43,244 bases of DNA from VFZS01 sp964353255 (lineage in GTDB: Bacteria > Acidobacteriota > Terriglobia > Bryobacterales > Bryobacteraceae): contig CAYGVJ010000028.1 in the NCBI GenBank assembly GCA_964353255.1, positions 1-43,244 of the forward strand, given 5' to 3'. Below are positions 1 through 7,380 of the stretch, in pieces (position 1 is the stretch's first letter; every line of letters starts with the position of its first letter). Made by a program: the position numbers and the translations under genes. The notes beneath the pieces are model-generated. The model saw only the letters and a list, made by a program, of their open reading frames with translations, was not told where the DNA came from and did no database searches.

Positions 1-36
1 CCACTGCGGAGGCCTCGACCTTGCCCCAGCTACCCA

Positions 37-453
37 CTAAAATGCCGGAAGAGCGAGTTTCTTACGCTCGTACACCTGGGTCGCGTTCCAGCGGTCGCTG
101 GCGGATCCAATCCGTCTCACGAAGTTGTACGTGAGGACAGCCGTGTCTCCGCTGACTTGGACCTTTGGGGCGACGATCTCGTAACCGTCGAACAAGGGCG
201 TGCCGCGGAACCCCTCGCAGAGCGCCTTCACCGCCGGGAGACCATCGAGCCGCTGGTCCGTCATGACATGGAAATAGGTGACCTCAGCGTCCAAAGTCGC
301 CAGCAGGGGATCGGGATTCCCCTTGAGCTAGCCGTCCACGGCAGCACGCTCCAGCGCGAGGATCTCCCTCGCGGCGTCCGCGTTGGAATCGGCGAACGCG
401 AGCATGCCGCACAGCGCTGACGCCACGGCGCAAAGCAGAATGATTCTCTTCAA
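37..453 (-). pseudogene. Exported NTF2/SnoaL-like protein, broken by an internal stop
   Basis: Reading from a TTG at 453, preceded by a good GGAGG site (461-465 on the complementary strand), gives a Sec-type signal peptide (KRIILLCAVASALCGMLAFA) followed by 'LALERAAVDG'. A TAG stop then falls at 328-330, and the same frame continues with 'LKGNPDP...VTYFHVMTDQRLDGLPAVKALCEG'. That is the pattern of the NTF2-like/DUF4440-SnoaL family, where the position of the stop is normally Trp, so a TGG to TAG change is likely. The C-terminus also departs from the family after 'QVYER', ending 'KKLALPAF' instead of the usual 'DGKWRIVHxHWS'. I infer a pseudogene with two lesions; a sequencing error at the TAG cannot be excluded. 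Confidence 0.6.
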
Positions 454-514
454 GTGCTCACCTCCACGAAATACGACAACCGACCGCCGACGCTGTGACA
501 GCAGCGCAAAAAAA

Positions 515-719
515 TCACACCCGCGGTTCCAGCGAGGCGGCCTTGAGGGCCTCGCGCAGCATGGCGACCTGCGCGGCCGGCTCATAGAACGGGTGGTTCC
601 AGTAGACGCTGGCGGCGCATGAGGAGGCGCTCCAGCGCAGCGCGGTCGCCCTCTCGGGCGCTGGACACCAACTCGTCGTCGCTGGGCTCGTCAGAGGTTT
701 CGAGGAACGGGTTGTACAC
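515..719 (-). pseudogene. ECF sigma factor N-terminus fused to an unrelated C-terminal scrap
   Basis: A GTG at 719 lies 12 bases after the PAP2 gene stop and behind an AAGGA site. It reads 'VYNPFLETSDEPSDDELVSSAREGDRAALERLLMRRQ', which matches the beginning of region 2 of ECF sigma-70 factors (typically 'DRxALERLIxRHQAWIYNIA'). The homology then stops and the frame ends at 582. In a second frame, 610-515, the sequence reads 'VYWNHPFYEPAAQVAMLREALKAASLEPRV' and a stop, which looks like the C-terminus of a different protein. The simplest reading is a deletion that joined the start of a sigma gene to the end of another gene. The sigma part is recognisable; the second part is not. Confidence 0.45.
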
Positions 720-730
720 GTCGCATCCTT

Positions 731-1597
731 TCAGAGAGCTTCCCGCCTCTGCCGGCGGTCCAGTCCCACGCCGACCCCGTACGCCGCCACGCTAATCGCG
801 AGGCCCGCCACGGCATCAGCGGCATAGTGGTAGCGGCCATACACCGTCGCCACGGCGATGGAGACCGCCAGAGGGAGCAGCAGACATCCCACCCACCGGC
901 GCTCCGGCAGCAGCCGGAGCATGGCAAAGGCCGCCGAAAACGCCCCGGCCACGTGCGCGCTGGGGAAGACGCTGGTGTGGATGCCGTAGCCGGCCAGCAA
1001 CGCCCAGTTGAAGCGCCGGAAGATGGTGTTGACGCTGGGAAACTGGTCCCCCGGAAAGACTGCCCGGGGAGGCTCCGAGGGAAAGTACGGGAACAGGGCG
1101 TAGGCCGCCAGAATCCCCGTCAGAAAGATGATCAGAAAACGGTCTACCCGCTCGTGCTTCCCGTAAACGTAGAGCATGGCCATGGCGAACGGGGCAATGG
1201 CATAGACCAGCGAATAGGAGAGCTCCAGCACGCTCGGCAGCAGCGCGCCCAGCGACTCGATGGCCCCCCGCAGCCCCCAGTCGTTCAGCAGTATGCGGTC
1301 CCAGGCCACCCAGGTAGGCTCGTACCGATGAGTGTGGTGGGCGGGGGCGAACCAGCCCATCTCCCGGTAGGCCAGCAGCATCAGAGGGGCTGGGTACCAG
1401 TCGCGGAGCGTCGCGAACCAGCGCCGCTCCCGCAGCGAGTGCGCCCAGGCCAGCAACGCAAAGCCCGCGACAACCGCCAGATTCACCCCGAGCGTTACCG
1501 CCGGGACGTGCGACGGCAGGGGCAGGAGGTGCGCCAGCACGGCGGTGTACCCGAAGTAGGCGACCAGCAACCACTCCGAGCGGCGCAAACGCATCAT
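731..1597 (-). CDS. PAP2-superfamily membrane phosphatase (phosphatidic acid / inositol-phosphate type)
   Basis: A 288-residue polytopic membrane protein with several hydrophobic helices. The PAP2 signature is visible towards the C-terminus: 'FPSEPPR' (motif 1 region), 'FPSAHVAGAFSAAFAM' (motif 2, PSxH) and 'YGRYHYAADAVAG' (motif 3, GRxHxxxD). The arrangement resembles the Aur1/Ipt1-like PAP2 group, whose members cleave lipid or isoprenoid phosphates or transfer inositol-phosphate head groups at the membrane. The conserved His and Asp residues are all present, so the enzyme is probably active. The start is one of two adjacent ATGs at 1597/1594. The stop is followed after 12 bases by the remnant of an ECF sigma gene, suggesting a former operon. 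The substrate cannot be told from sequence. Confidence 0.85.
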   Translation of the reverse strand: MMRLRRSEWLLVAYFGYTAVLAHLLPLPSHVPAVTLGVNLAVVAGFALLAWAHSLRERRWFATLRDWYPAPLMLLAYREMGWFAPAHHTHRYEPTWVAWDRILLNDWGLRGAIESLGALLPSVLELSYSLVYAIAPFAMAMLYVYGKHERVDRFLIIFLTGILAAYALFPYFPSEPPRAVFPGDQFPSVNTIFRRFNWALLAGYGIHTSVFPSAHVAGAFSAAFAMLRLLPERRWVGCLLLPLAVSIAVATVYGRYHYAADAVAGLAISVAAYGVGVGLDRRQRREAL

Positions 1598-1751
1598 TCA
1601 GGCTCGCTGCCGACCTGCGGCCATCGGCAGGCTCCTACGGTCCTGCTGTACAGAGTCTCCACCTTAGCTGACAGCCGTGCAGAAGTCCACTGCCGCCGTA
1701 ATCCGCACGTAAGAACCTGTCCGGCCAGCGGGCTGGACGCGGACGGGGCGT

Positions 1752-1780
1752 CCGCCCTACAACGGCCCGCAGTAGGGCGG
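1752..1780. repeat. GC-rich hairpin, REP-like
   Basis: CCGCCCTAC at 1752-1760 pairs perfectly with GTAGGGCGG at 1772-1780 across an 11-base loop that is itself GC-rich. It is intergenic and has no following T-run, so it looks more like a dispersed REP-type palindrome than an intrinsic terminator. Confidence 0.45.
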
Positions 1781-1882
1781 CTCCCCTGAGCCGGGATGCC
1801 CTCTGGGCCCCAGCCCCCCGGCTGGCTCACCCAACCGGTGACCACCCCATGAACTCGCACGCCAGGCCGCTGATTTGGATAG

Positions 1883-2032
1883 CGTGCCTACGCGATCCGA
1901 CCCTGGCTCGGCCCGATGGCCGCCGTGCGGCGCTTCCTCGCGGAAGGCGGTCGTAAGCAGTTCGACCAGGATCTGACTCGTGAAGCGCTGGTGATGACCT
2001 TCAACCCCGGCGGGTGGCTGCGGCGGAAGTGA
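1883..2032 (+). pseudogene. C-terminal scrap of an unidentified protein
   Basis: Directly after an in-frame TAG (1880-1882), the plus strand reads 49 residues of protein-like sequence, 'RAYAIRPWLGPMAAVRRFLAEGG', then 'FDQDLTREALVMTFNPGGWLRRK' and TGA at 2030-2032. There is no start codon with a ribosome binding site and no upstream extension. Composition and the basic end suggest the last 50 residues of a real gene left by a deletion. I do not recognise the family. Confidence 0.25.
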
Positions 2033-2160
2033 GGACGACAAGAGGGAGCTACAGGCGAATTGTGCTCGCAAACCTTTGATTCCAGGGCATGATGGACTCT
2101 TGTCTACCCACACGGGCCTGGAGGTACGTAACGCTGAACACCTTACCATTCTGCTCGGGT

Positions 2161-3474
2161 CTAGAACGCCGGTCTGGCCGGCTCCTTGATTTCAAGATCG
2201 TGATGAGTCACGTAAGTCGAGGCGACTGGCTCCTTGTCCCTCACGTGCACCCGGAGCAGTACTTGGAAGAACGGCGGGTGCGTCCGCGCGTTTCGGGTGC
2301 TACTGCACTCCGCCAGGGCGCGGTCAAGGTGCGCGAGCTGGGCTTCGGAGGTGACGAACTCCGCCGCTGCCAGGGTGCCCCAGGTCGTGTACCCGCTCAG
2401 CACCATGAGGCGCGTGTTCTCACTCAAGCCCGGCCAGACGGTCACGACCGCGTAGTCGGTCTCCTGACCTTTGATGGTGCGGTGCTGGTATATGGCGCTC
2501 TCGCCGGGCCGCGGATTCAAGTTGCGGATCGAGCCGATCTCGGGCGCAACGATGAAATCGGTGGGCAGCCCCAGCTTGGTCGCCAGCGTCTCGAACCGCA
2601 TGGACGCGAGAAAAATGCCGTTGCTGCGCTTGAGGTCATCCCAGCTCGCCAGTTGATTCCGGACCACCTGGAGTTGGCGGGAACGTTCCGCAAAGAACCT
2701 GGAAAGCACGTAGATGCCCTGGGCCTCCCCGACCCCGGTGTAAGGCTCGCTGGGCCTGAGCGAGACTCCGAGCACCTTCTCAAGCGCGGCGAGTTGCTGG
2801 ATGGGCTGGCCTTCCGCGAGCGAGTTCACGCGGATGTCGCGGAAATGATAAGCGTTGCCGGAGAAGAACTGGGGAGTGCCGTAGGTCAGGATGGTCCTGC
2901 TGCCCGCACGGAAAAAAGACTGCCAGAGCGGCGACGTGGGTATAGCAGGCGCAGCCGGGACGCGCGAGGTTTCCGGTCCCGGCCGCAGATACACCTGAAG
3001 GAGCGCTGCTGACACGAGACCAGCGACAAAGCTGCCGCCGGCGATGATGACCGTGGCGAGCCGCCAGGGCCTGGGGCTAGAGGTCTTCGGCGCCTGCGCT
3101 CCGGTCCCGTTCACCGCTGGTCGAAAGGAAAACTGTGGGACGTAGCCACCTTTAGGCAGGTCGATCCCGATCTCGTCGGAGACGCCCTCGTGGCTGTAGT
3201 ACTCTTCGAGCTTGCTGCGGAGCAGCTTGGCTTGGACGCGGACGATGGCGCTGGTTCTCGGGTCGTACTGCTCGCCTCGGCGGAACACTTCGACACCGAT
3301 GGTGTATTCCTTCAGGGCCTGCTCGCGCCCTGCAAGCTTCTCGCTTACGACGTACCGCAGGAAGCGGTCCAAGCTCTTGGAATGGACGAATCTCCTGCTG
3401 GTGACGATCTTCTCAACTTGTTCGAAAACCAGCTCAGGAGCGACTTCCTTACCAGAAACGGGGATACAGTTCAT
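2161..3474 (-). CDS. Acidobacterial wHTH-like single-pass membrane protein
   Basis: About 437 residues from the chosen ATG at 3474. Residues ~12-115 form the wHTH-like domain common in Solibacter-type genomes ('SLDRFLRYVVSEKL', 'EYTIGVEVFRRGEQYDPRTSAIVRVQAKLLRSKLEEYY', then 'IDLPKGGYVPQF'), which resembles the winged helix of OmpR-type transcription activators. A single transmembrane helix follows ('LATVIIAGGSFVAGLVSAALLQVYL'), and the remaining ~280 residues form an extracytoplasmic domain I do not recognise. The topology (DNA-binding domain inside, sensor outside) suggests a ToxR-like one-component regulator; this is inference. The frame is open for 59 further codons upstream, but that stretch lies at the IS edge and lacks family similarity, whereas 3474 has a GGGAGG site. 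Confidence 0.65.
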   Translation of the reverse strand: MNCIPVSGKEVAPELVFEQVEKIVTSRRFVHSKSLDRFLRYVVSEKLAGREQALKEYTIGVEVFRRGEQYDPRTSAIVRVQAKLLRSKLEEYYSHEGVSDEIGIDLPKGGYVPQFSFRPAVNGTGAQAPKTSSPRPWRLATVIIAGGSFVAGLVSAALLQVYLRPGPETSRVPAAPAIPTSPLWQSFFRAGSRTILTYGTPQFFSGNAYHFRDIRVNSLAEGQPIQQLAALEKVLGVSLRPSEPYTGVGEAQGIYVLSRFFAERSRQLQVVRNQLASWDDLKRSNGIFLASMRFETLATKLGLPTDFIVAPEIGSIRNLNPRPGESAIYQHRTIKGQETDYAVVTVWPGLSENTRLMVLSGYTTWGTLAAAEFVTSEAQLAHLDRALAECSSTRNARTHPPFFQVLLRVHVRDKEPVASTYVTHHDLEIKEPARPAF

Positions 3475-3480
3475 GGCAAG

Positions 3481-3486
3481 CCTCCC
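3481..3486 (-). promoter_or_regulatory. Ribosome binding site deciding the wHTH protein start
   Basis: GGGAGG on the minus strand, six bases before the ATG at 3474. It supports this start over an in-frame upstream ATG at 3651 that would add 59 unrelated residues reaching into the IS region. Confidence 0.6.
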
Positions 3487-3527
3487 GAACGGACTGCTCC
3501 CAGCAGTATACGTCCCCGTCAGGAACG

Positions 3528-5068
3528 GTGTCAACCCGCATTTCCGATTTGACCACTTACTGATAACCTCTTGAGGCCTTTCATCGCCTTTATCCATAGG
3601 GGTTTGAAGACGATGAAGACACTCCGGAGGCCCACACCCAATGGGTGACAAACAAAACCAGCCCTTTCAGCTCTCTTTCAACGCTTCTCTGAAAATCGAT
3701 TTCCAGGGATCACGAGTCACCTCCGACGGCGGCCTGATTCTGGTGCGCGAACTGGACGAACGGCTCGGGTTCGGGGAACTCATCGAGAACAACGTGACCG
3801 ACTCGCGCCGCGGTGGGAACACACAGCTTCCGCTGGCCGATCTGTTTCGGCAGTCCGTCTACAGCCGGCTGGCGGGCTACGAAGACGTGAACGACGCCGA
3901 GCGGCGGTCCCAGGACCCCACCTTCCGGCTGATCGGCTCGGAGAAGATCTGGGAGCGTGGAGCGGCGCTGGCTTCGCGGCTGCAATCGTTCGAGACCGAG
4001 ATGCTGGCCGAAGAACAGAACTTCGCCGGCTTGGCGCGGATCAACCGGGAGCTGATCGGCAGGGTAGAAGGGGTGGATTCGCCCCAACGGGTGGTTCTCG
4101 ACATGGACAGCACCGACATTCCGGTCTACGGCCAGCAGGAGCAGAGCGCTTACAACGGTCACTTCGAGTCCACTTGTTATCATCCCCTGCTGCTGTTCAA
4201 CCGTGAGGGCGACTGCCTGGCGGGAAAGCTGCGGCCCGGCAACGTGCACAGCGCCGACGGTTGGGAAGAAGTGCTGTTGCCGGAGATCGGGTGGCAGCAG
4301 AAGCAAGGCAAGCAGGTGGTGTTCCGGGCGGATGCGGCCTTCGCCAAGCCGGAGATCTACGAGGCGCTGGAAGAGCGCGGCGTGAAGTATGCCATCCGGC
4401 TGCCAGCCAATGACTGTCTGGAGCGAGACATCGCAGAGTTGCTGACGCGGCCCGTGGGCCGGCCCTCTCACAAGCCGGTGTTCCGGTACAAGAGCTTCCT
4501 CTACCAGGCGGAGAGTTGGAAGAAGGCGCGGCGGGTGGTGGCCAAGGTGGAGTTCCACGCCGGGGAACTTTTCCCTCGGGTCGGGTTCATCGTGACCAGC
4601 CTGGAAACGGATAGCCGGGCGGTGGTGCGCTTCTACAACAAGCGCGGAACGGCGGAGCAATGGATCAGGGAAGGCAAGCAGGCCGTCAAGATGACCCGCT
4701 TGTCCTGCCACCGTTTCCGCTCGAATGAGGTGCGGCTGCGGTTGAGCCTGATCGCCTACAATCTGGGGAACCTGTGGCGGCGGCTGGTGCTGCCGCTGCG
4801 CGTCGGCAACTGGTCGCTGACCAGCCTGCAACAACGGTTGGTGAAGACGGGCGGCCGGTTGATCAAGCACGCGCGGTATTACTGGCTGCTGCTGGCGGAG
4901 GGTCATCTGACGCGGCGGCTTTTCGGGGCCATGGTGCGGCGGATGGAGGCGCTGCCCCTGCCGACCGGGTAGGGGGCGGCGGCGAGGAAGCAAACCGGGC
5001 GAAGGAAGGAGGGGGGACGGAGAGGTGTATGAGAAATCGCTTGAAATGAGGCAGTTCCGGGTTGTTTC
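3528..5068 (+). mobile_element. IS1380-family insertion sequence (ends approximate)
   Basis: The transposase gene identifies the element. Candidate ends are CAACCCG at 3532-3538 and its inverse CGGGTTG at about 5058-5064. Similarity beyond these seven bases is weak and I see no clear target duplication, so the limits are approximate. The element sits between the wHTH protein gene and the FAD oxidoreductase gene and occupies the wHTH gene's upstream region. Confidence 0.5.
3641..4972 (+). CDS. IS1380-family transposase
   Basis: 443 residues, full length for the family. The N-terminus has the typical 'SFNASLKIDFQGSRVTSDGGLILVRELDERLGF' block. The DDE catalytic residues can be placed: Asp in 'VVLDMDSTDIPVYG', Asp in 'VVFRADAAFAKPEI', and Glu in 'RGTAEQWIREGKQAVKMTRLSCHRF', the region typical of IS4/IS1380-type enzymes. 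It catalyses cut-and-paste movement of its own element. No stop or frameshift is present, so it may be active. A GGAGG site precedes the ATG by about ten bases. The long open frame on the opposite strand is a high-GC shadow. Confidence 0.93.
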   Translation: MGDKQNQPFQLSFNASLKIDFQGSRVTSDGGLILVRELDERLGFGELIENNVTDSRRGGNTQLPLADLFRQSVYSRLAGYEDVNDAERRSQDPTFRLIGSEKIWERGAALASRLQSFETEMLAEEQNFAGLARINRELIGRVEGVDSPQRVVLDMDSTDIPVYGQQEQSAYNGHFESTCYHPLLLFNREGDCLAGKLRPGNVHSADGWEEVLLPEIGWQQKQGKQVVFRADAAFAKPEIYEALEERGVKYAIRLPANDCLERDIAELLTRPVGRPSHKPVFRYKSFLYQAESWKKARRVVAKVEFHAGELFPRVGFIVTSLETDSRAVVRFYNKRGTAEQWIREGKQAVKMTRLSCHRFRSNEVRLRLSLIAYNLGNLWRRLVLPLRVGNWSLTSLQQRLVKTGGRLIKHARYYWLLLAEGHLTRRLFGAMVRRMEALPLPTG

Positions 5069-5292
5069 GTGCCCAGAGGAGGCAGAGCTGGCTCCTTCCT
5101 GGGTCGTCGGATTCGCTCGGGAGGGCAGGATGAAGAAAATGGCTTCAACGGAGGCCGCTCGATGTACAATGGATGGTGCCCAGGATGCGAAAAAGGAAAT
5201 CCTGGGTCAAAAGCCAACCGGTGACATGAGATGAGACCATACCGGCATGCCAGGCGGCGTGGGTGCCCCGAGCCGGGTTGCGCGCCGTCAGG
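4973..5292. other. Interval between IS transposase and FAD oxidoreductase gene
   Basis: About 320 bases. The left third is the right flank of the IS element. The rest has only short open frames without recognisable domains and one hairpin (5179-5206). Confidence 0.4.
5179..5206. repeat. Hairpin downstream of the FAD oxidoreductase gene
   Basis: CCCAGGAT (5179-5186) and ATCCTGGG (5199-5206) form an 8-bp stem with a 12-base purine-rich loop. It lies 87 bases beyond the stop of the minus-strand FAD gene and could end that operon's transcript, but no U-tract follows on the minus strand. Confidence 0.35.
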
Positions 5293-7380
5293 TCAGGGTG
5301 TGAGGGACGCGGAAAGGCGTTCGGCAAGTTCCGAGCGCCTGACCGGGCCGCGCCGCGCGGGCCGCAAAGGCGCCAAGGGACGCGGGAAGCGCTGCTCCCG
5401 CCAATCGGCCCAGTAGAAAGGCAGGTCGGGGTGGAACCAGTTGCGGTGGTCAACCGCCATCCACCCCTTTTCGACCGCGAGCATGACGGCAGCCTCGGGG
5501 GTGAATCCCGGCCGGCCATCGCCAATTGCCTGAGTCTCGAACAGCGCCGCGAGCGCCTGCGCGGCTTCGGCGCGCGTCACGGGAGCGTCCGGGGCTGCGT
5601 GGAGGTCGTCATCGCTCAGCGGGTAAATGCCGCGGAGCGCCGTGAGCTGAATTGATGCGAATGCGGCATGGTTGACCGTCAGATCGTCGAACCACACCAG
5701 CGGAACTCCCAGATTCGCCAGTTCCTTCTGGACAGTCCAAAACTCCGGGAGGCGCCCCGTTTCCAACGCCGTGCTCGCCATCACACCCGCTGCCTCACCG
5801 ACGTTCCACTCGACTGGGTGCAGGCGGAACGCGCCGTTTGTCAGGTGCGTTACGCCGATGTTCTTGCCGGCCGCCAAGAGGTTCTCGGGCGCCAGTGGCA
5901 CCAGCGTTCCCATCGGGATCTGAAACGGACGAGGCATCATCATGCGCCCGCGTTCATTCGCGCCGCAAGGGTGGATGTCCACCATGTAGTATGCGGTGCC
6001 GACCGAATCGGCAAACCATCTCGCGCGCGACCCCTTCTGGTACTGGTCCACGATGTCCTGTTCGCGCACGGTCACGCGCGACTTGATCCTGCGAGATTCC
6101 CTCACGTAGGGATACTTGGAGAGCCCGTCCGGAGTGCCCATCACTTCCGGCCGTAGGCGAAGTTCGGGGTATCCGCCACTCGCGCCGTCATCCCGGGGCA
6201 CCTCCGTTTGTAGCCAGTACAGGAAGGCGAGCGAAACGCGCTTGGCCTGCTGGAGCACCCGCGCGAGATCCGCTGGCGTCCGGTCCAGGATGGATTCGGC
6301 CTGGTAATCCTGGCGCGGCCAGTTGATCAGCGCCAGATCCTCCGGGGCATTCGGCCCGGTGAAGTTGGATTTCCTGAGCAGCCTCCGCCAGCCAAAGAAG
6401 GGACCGGGGGACATGTTGTTCGGAATGGGCGGGTCATCACCAAACATCTTGTATTGAAAGTACCCGCGCCAGCCGAGTTCGACGGGATAGTAGAGCCGGA
6501 AGGCGAAGGGCTGGGTGTCGCGGAAGTGTTCGTATTGCGGCGGGCGCGGGATCCGATGGGATTCGTTCGGCCGGTAGTCGATCGCGAACGGGTAGGTGAA
6601 GCTCTGGACGCAGGCTCGGTTGGCCGCCTCGGGTGCGTGGGGCTCGCCGGTTTCAGCCTTCGCTTCCGAGCCGACCAAATACGGCGTGCGCGCGAGGGGA
6701 AGCAGGTCGCCCAGTTCGGTGGCGTCAAGCACGAATCGCGGGCGGATGCGAAGGGTCTTCCGGGTGTCGAAGTTGTACGCGAGGGCCGAGAGAATACGGT
6801 TCGAGCGGACTTCGAGATCGACGATTTCGGTTCGGAGCAACAGCCGGACGCGGGGACCGAAAGGTTCGAGCATGGCCCTGAGGACCCGAACGCCCACCGC
6901 CGGCTCGAAGCACAGCGGCGACACGTAGCAAGAACCGGGGTTGAAATCAGCCAAGCCAGCGACTGAGGGTGCAAGGGTGTAGCGCTGACGGTAGGAGTCG
7001 CGGATCGCCTTTCTCATGCGATAATAGGTGCGGGTTCCACCGGCCAACTCGATGAAGCGGTTCTCATCGAGCGCCGACACGCCCCCGGCGGTCATCTGGC
7101 CGCCGATCCAGTCAGTGGGCTCGGTCAAACATACCGAATGCCCCCGGCCGGCAAGCACGAGCGTGGCCGCCAGCCCCCCCATCCCCGCGCCTGCAACGAG
7201 CGCCTCACAGTCGAGCTCCTCCCGCTGCTCCGACGCCGGCACGCGGACCACCCATGCATTGGGGTCGCCAACGGCGCGGACGGCCTGGACATCCACGATT
7301 TCGTATGTGCGGCCGCTCTGCGCTACACCGCACTGCGCCAGCATTGCCGCGCAGAAGAGAATCTCAAGAAGTGGTTTCAC
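5293..7380 (-). CDS. Exported FAD-dependent oxidoreductase (FAD_oxidored / PF12831 type)
   Basis: 695 residues starting at a GTG that overlaps the preceding gene's TAG by one base (TAGTG), so the two are translationally coupled. A Sec signal peptide (KPLLEILFCAAMLAQCGVAQ) precedes the Rossmann FAD-binding motif 'ALVAGAGMGGLAATLVLAGRGHSVCLTEPTDWIGGQMTAGG'. The second FAD element appears as 'RFVLDATELGDLLPLA', and the C-terminal flavin contact as 'LLAAGKNIGVTHLTNGAFRLHPVEWNVGEAAG'. This family is widespread next to glycoside- and sugar-acid-degrading genes in Acidobacteriota, Planctomycetes and Bacteroidetes and is thought to oxidise carbohydrate substrates; the actual substrate is unknown. The last ~150 residues have SLH-like spacing ('TRAEAAQALAALFE'). 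It closes the minus-strand catabolic island. Confidence 0.85.
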   Translation of the reverse strand: MKPLLEILFCAAMLAQCGVAQSGRTYEIVDVQAVRAVGDPNAWVVRVPASEQREELDCEALVAGAGMGGLAATLVLAGRGHSVCLTEPTDWIGGQMTAGGVSALDENRFIELAGGTRTYYRMRKAIRDSYRQRYTLAPSVAGLADFNPGSCYVSPLCFEPAVGVRVLRAMLEPFGPRVRLLLRTEIVDLEVRSNRILSALAYNFDTRKTLRIRPRFVLDATELGDLLPLARTPYLVGSEAKAETGEPHAPEAANRACVQSFTYPFAIDYRPNESHRIPRPPQYEHFRDTQPFAFRLYYPVELGWRGYFQYKMFGDDPPIPNNMSPGPFFGWRRLLRKSNFTGPNAPEDLALINWPRQDYQAESILDRTPADLARVLQQAKRVSLAFLYWLQTEVPRDDGASGGYPELRLRPEVMGTPDGLSKYPYVRESRRIKSRVTVREQDIVDQYQKGSRARWFADSVGTAYYMVDIHPCGANERGRMMMPRPFQIPMGTLVPLAPENLLAAGKNIGVTHLTNGAFRLHPVEWNVGEAAGVMASTALETGRLPEFWTVQKELANLGVPLVWFDDLTVNHAAFASIQLTALRGIYPLSDDDLHAAPDAPVTRAEAAQALAALFETQAIGDGRPGFTPEAAVMLAVEKGWMAVDHRNWFHPDLPFYWADWREQRFPRPLAPLRPARRGPVRRSELAERLSASLTP

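Larger units (their letters stand above)
1598..2160. other. Gene-poor interval with hairpin and gene scrap
   Basis: About 560 bases without an intact gene. It contains a GC-rich hairpin (1752-1780) and a 50-codon C-terminal-looking scrap on the plus strand (1883-2032). Open frames crossing it on either strand have no recognisable domain. It probably holds the promoter for the PAP2 gene at its left edge and whatever terminates the wHTH gene at its right edge; no convincing promoter consensus or U-tract was seen. Confidence 0.4.

Noticed and set aside
827..1789. A 320-codon open frame on the plus strand
   Set aside because: Antisense to the PAP2 phosphatase, low-complexity charged composition, no domain.
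3710..4993. A 427-codon open frame on the minus strand
   Set aside because: Antisense to the IS1380 transposase; His/Gln/Pro-rich shadow composition.
3528..5068. Exact terminal inverted repeats and target duplication of the IS1380 element
   Set aside because: Only CAACCCG/CGGGTTG could be matched and the flanking bases do not agree, so the ends are given as approximate.
5179..5206. Hairpin as a rho-independent terminator for the FAD oxidoreductase gene
   Set aside because: Well-formed stem, but no run of T on the minus strand after it, so it is listed only as a hairpin.
5025..5234. Short plus-strand open frame after the IS element
   Set aside because: No recognisable domain, spans the IS edge and a hairpin, and has no supporting ribosome site.
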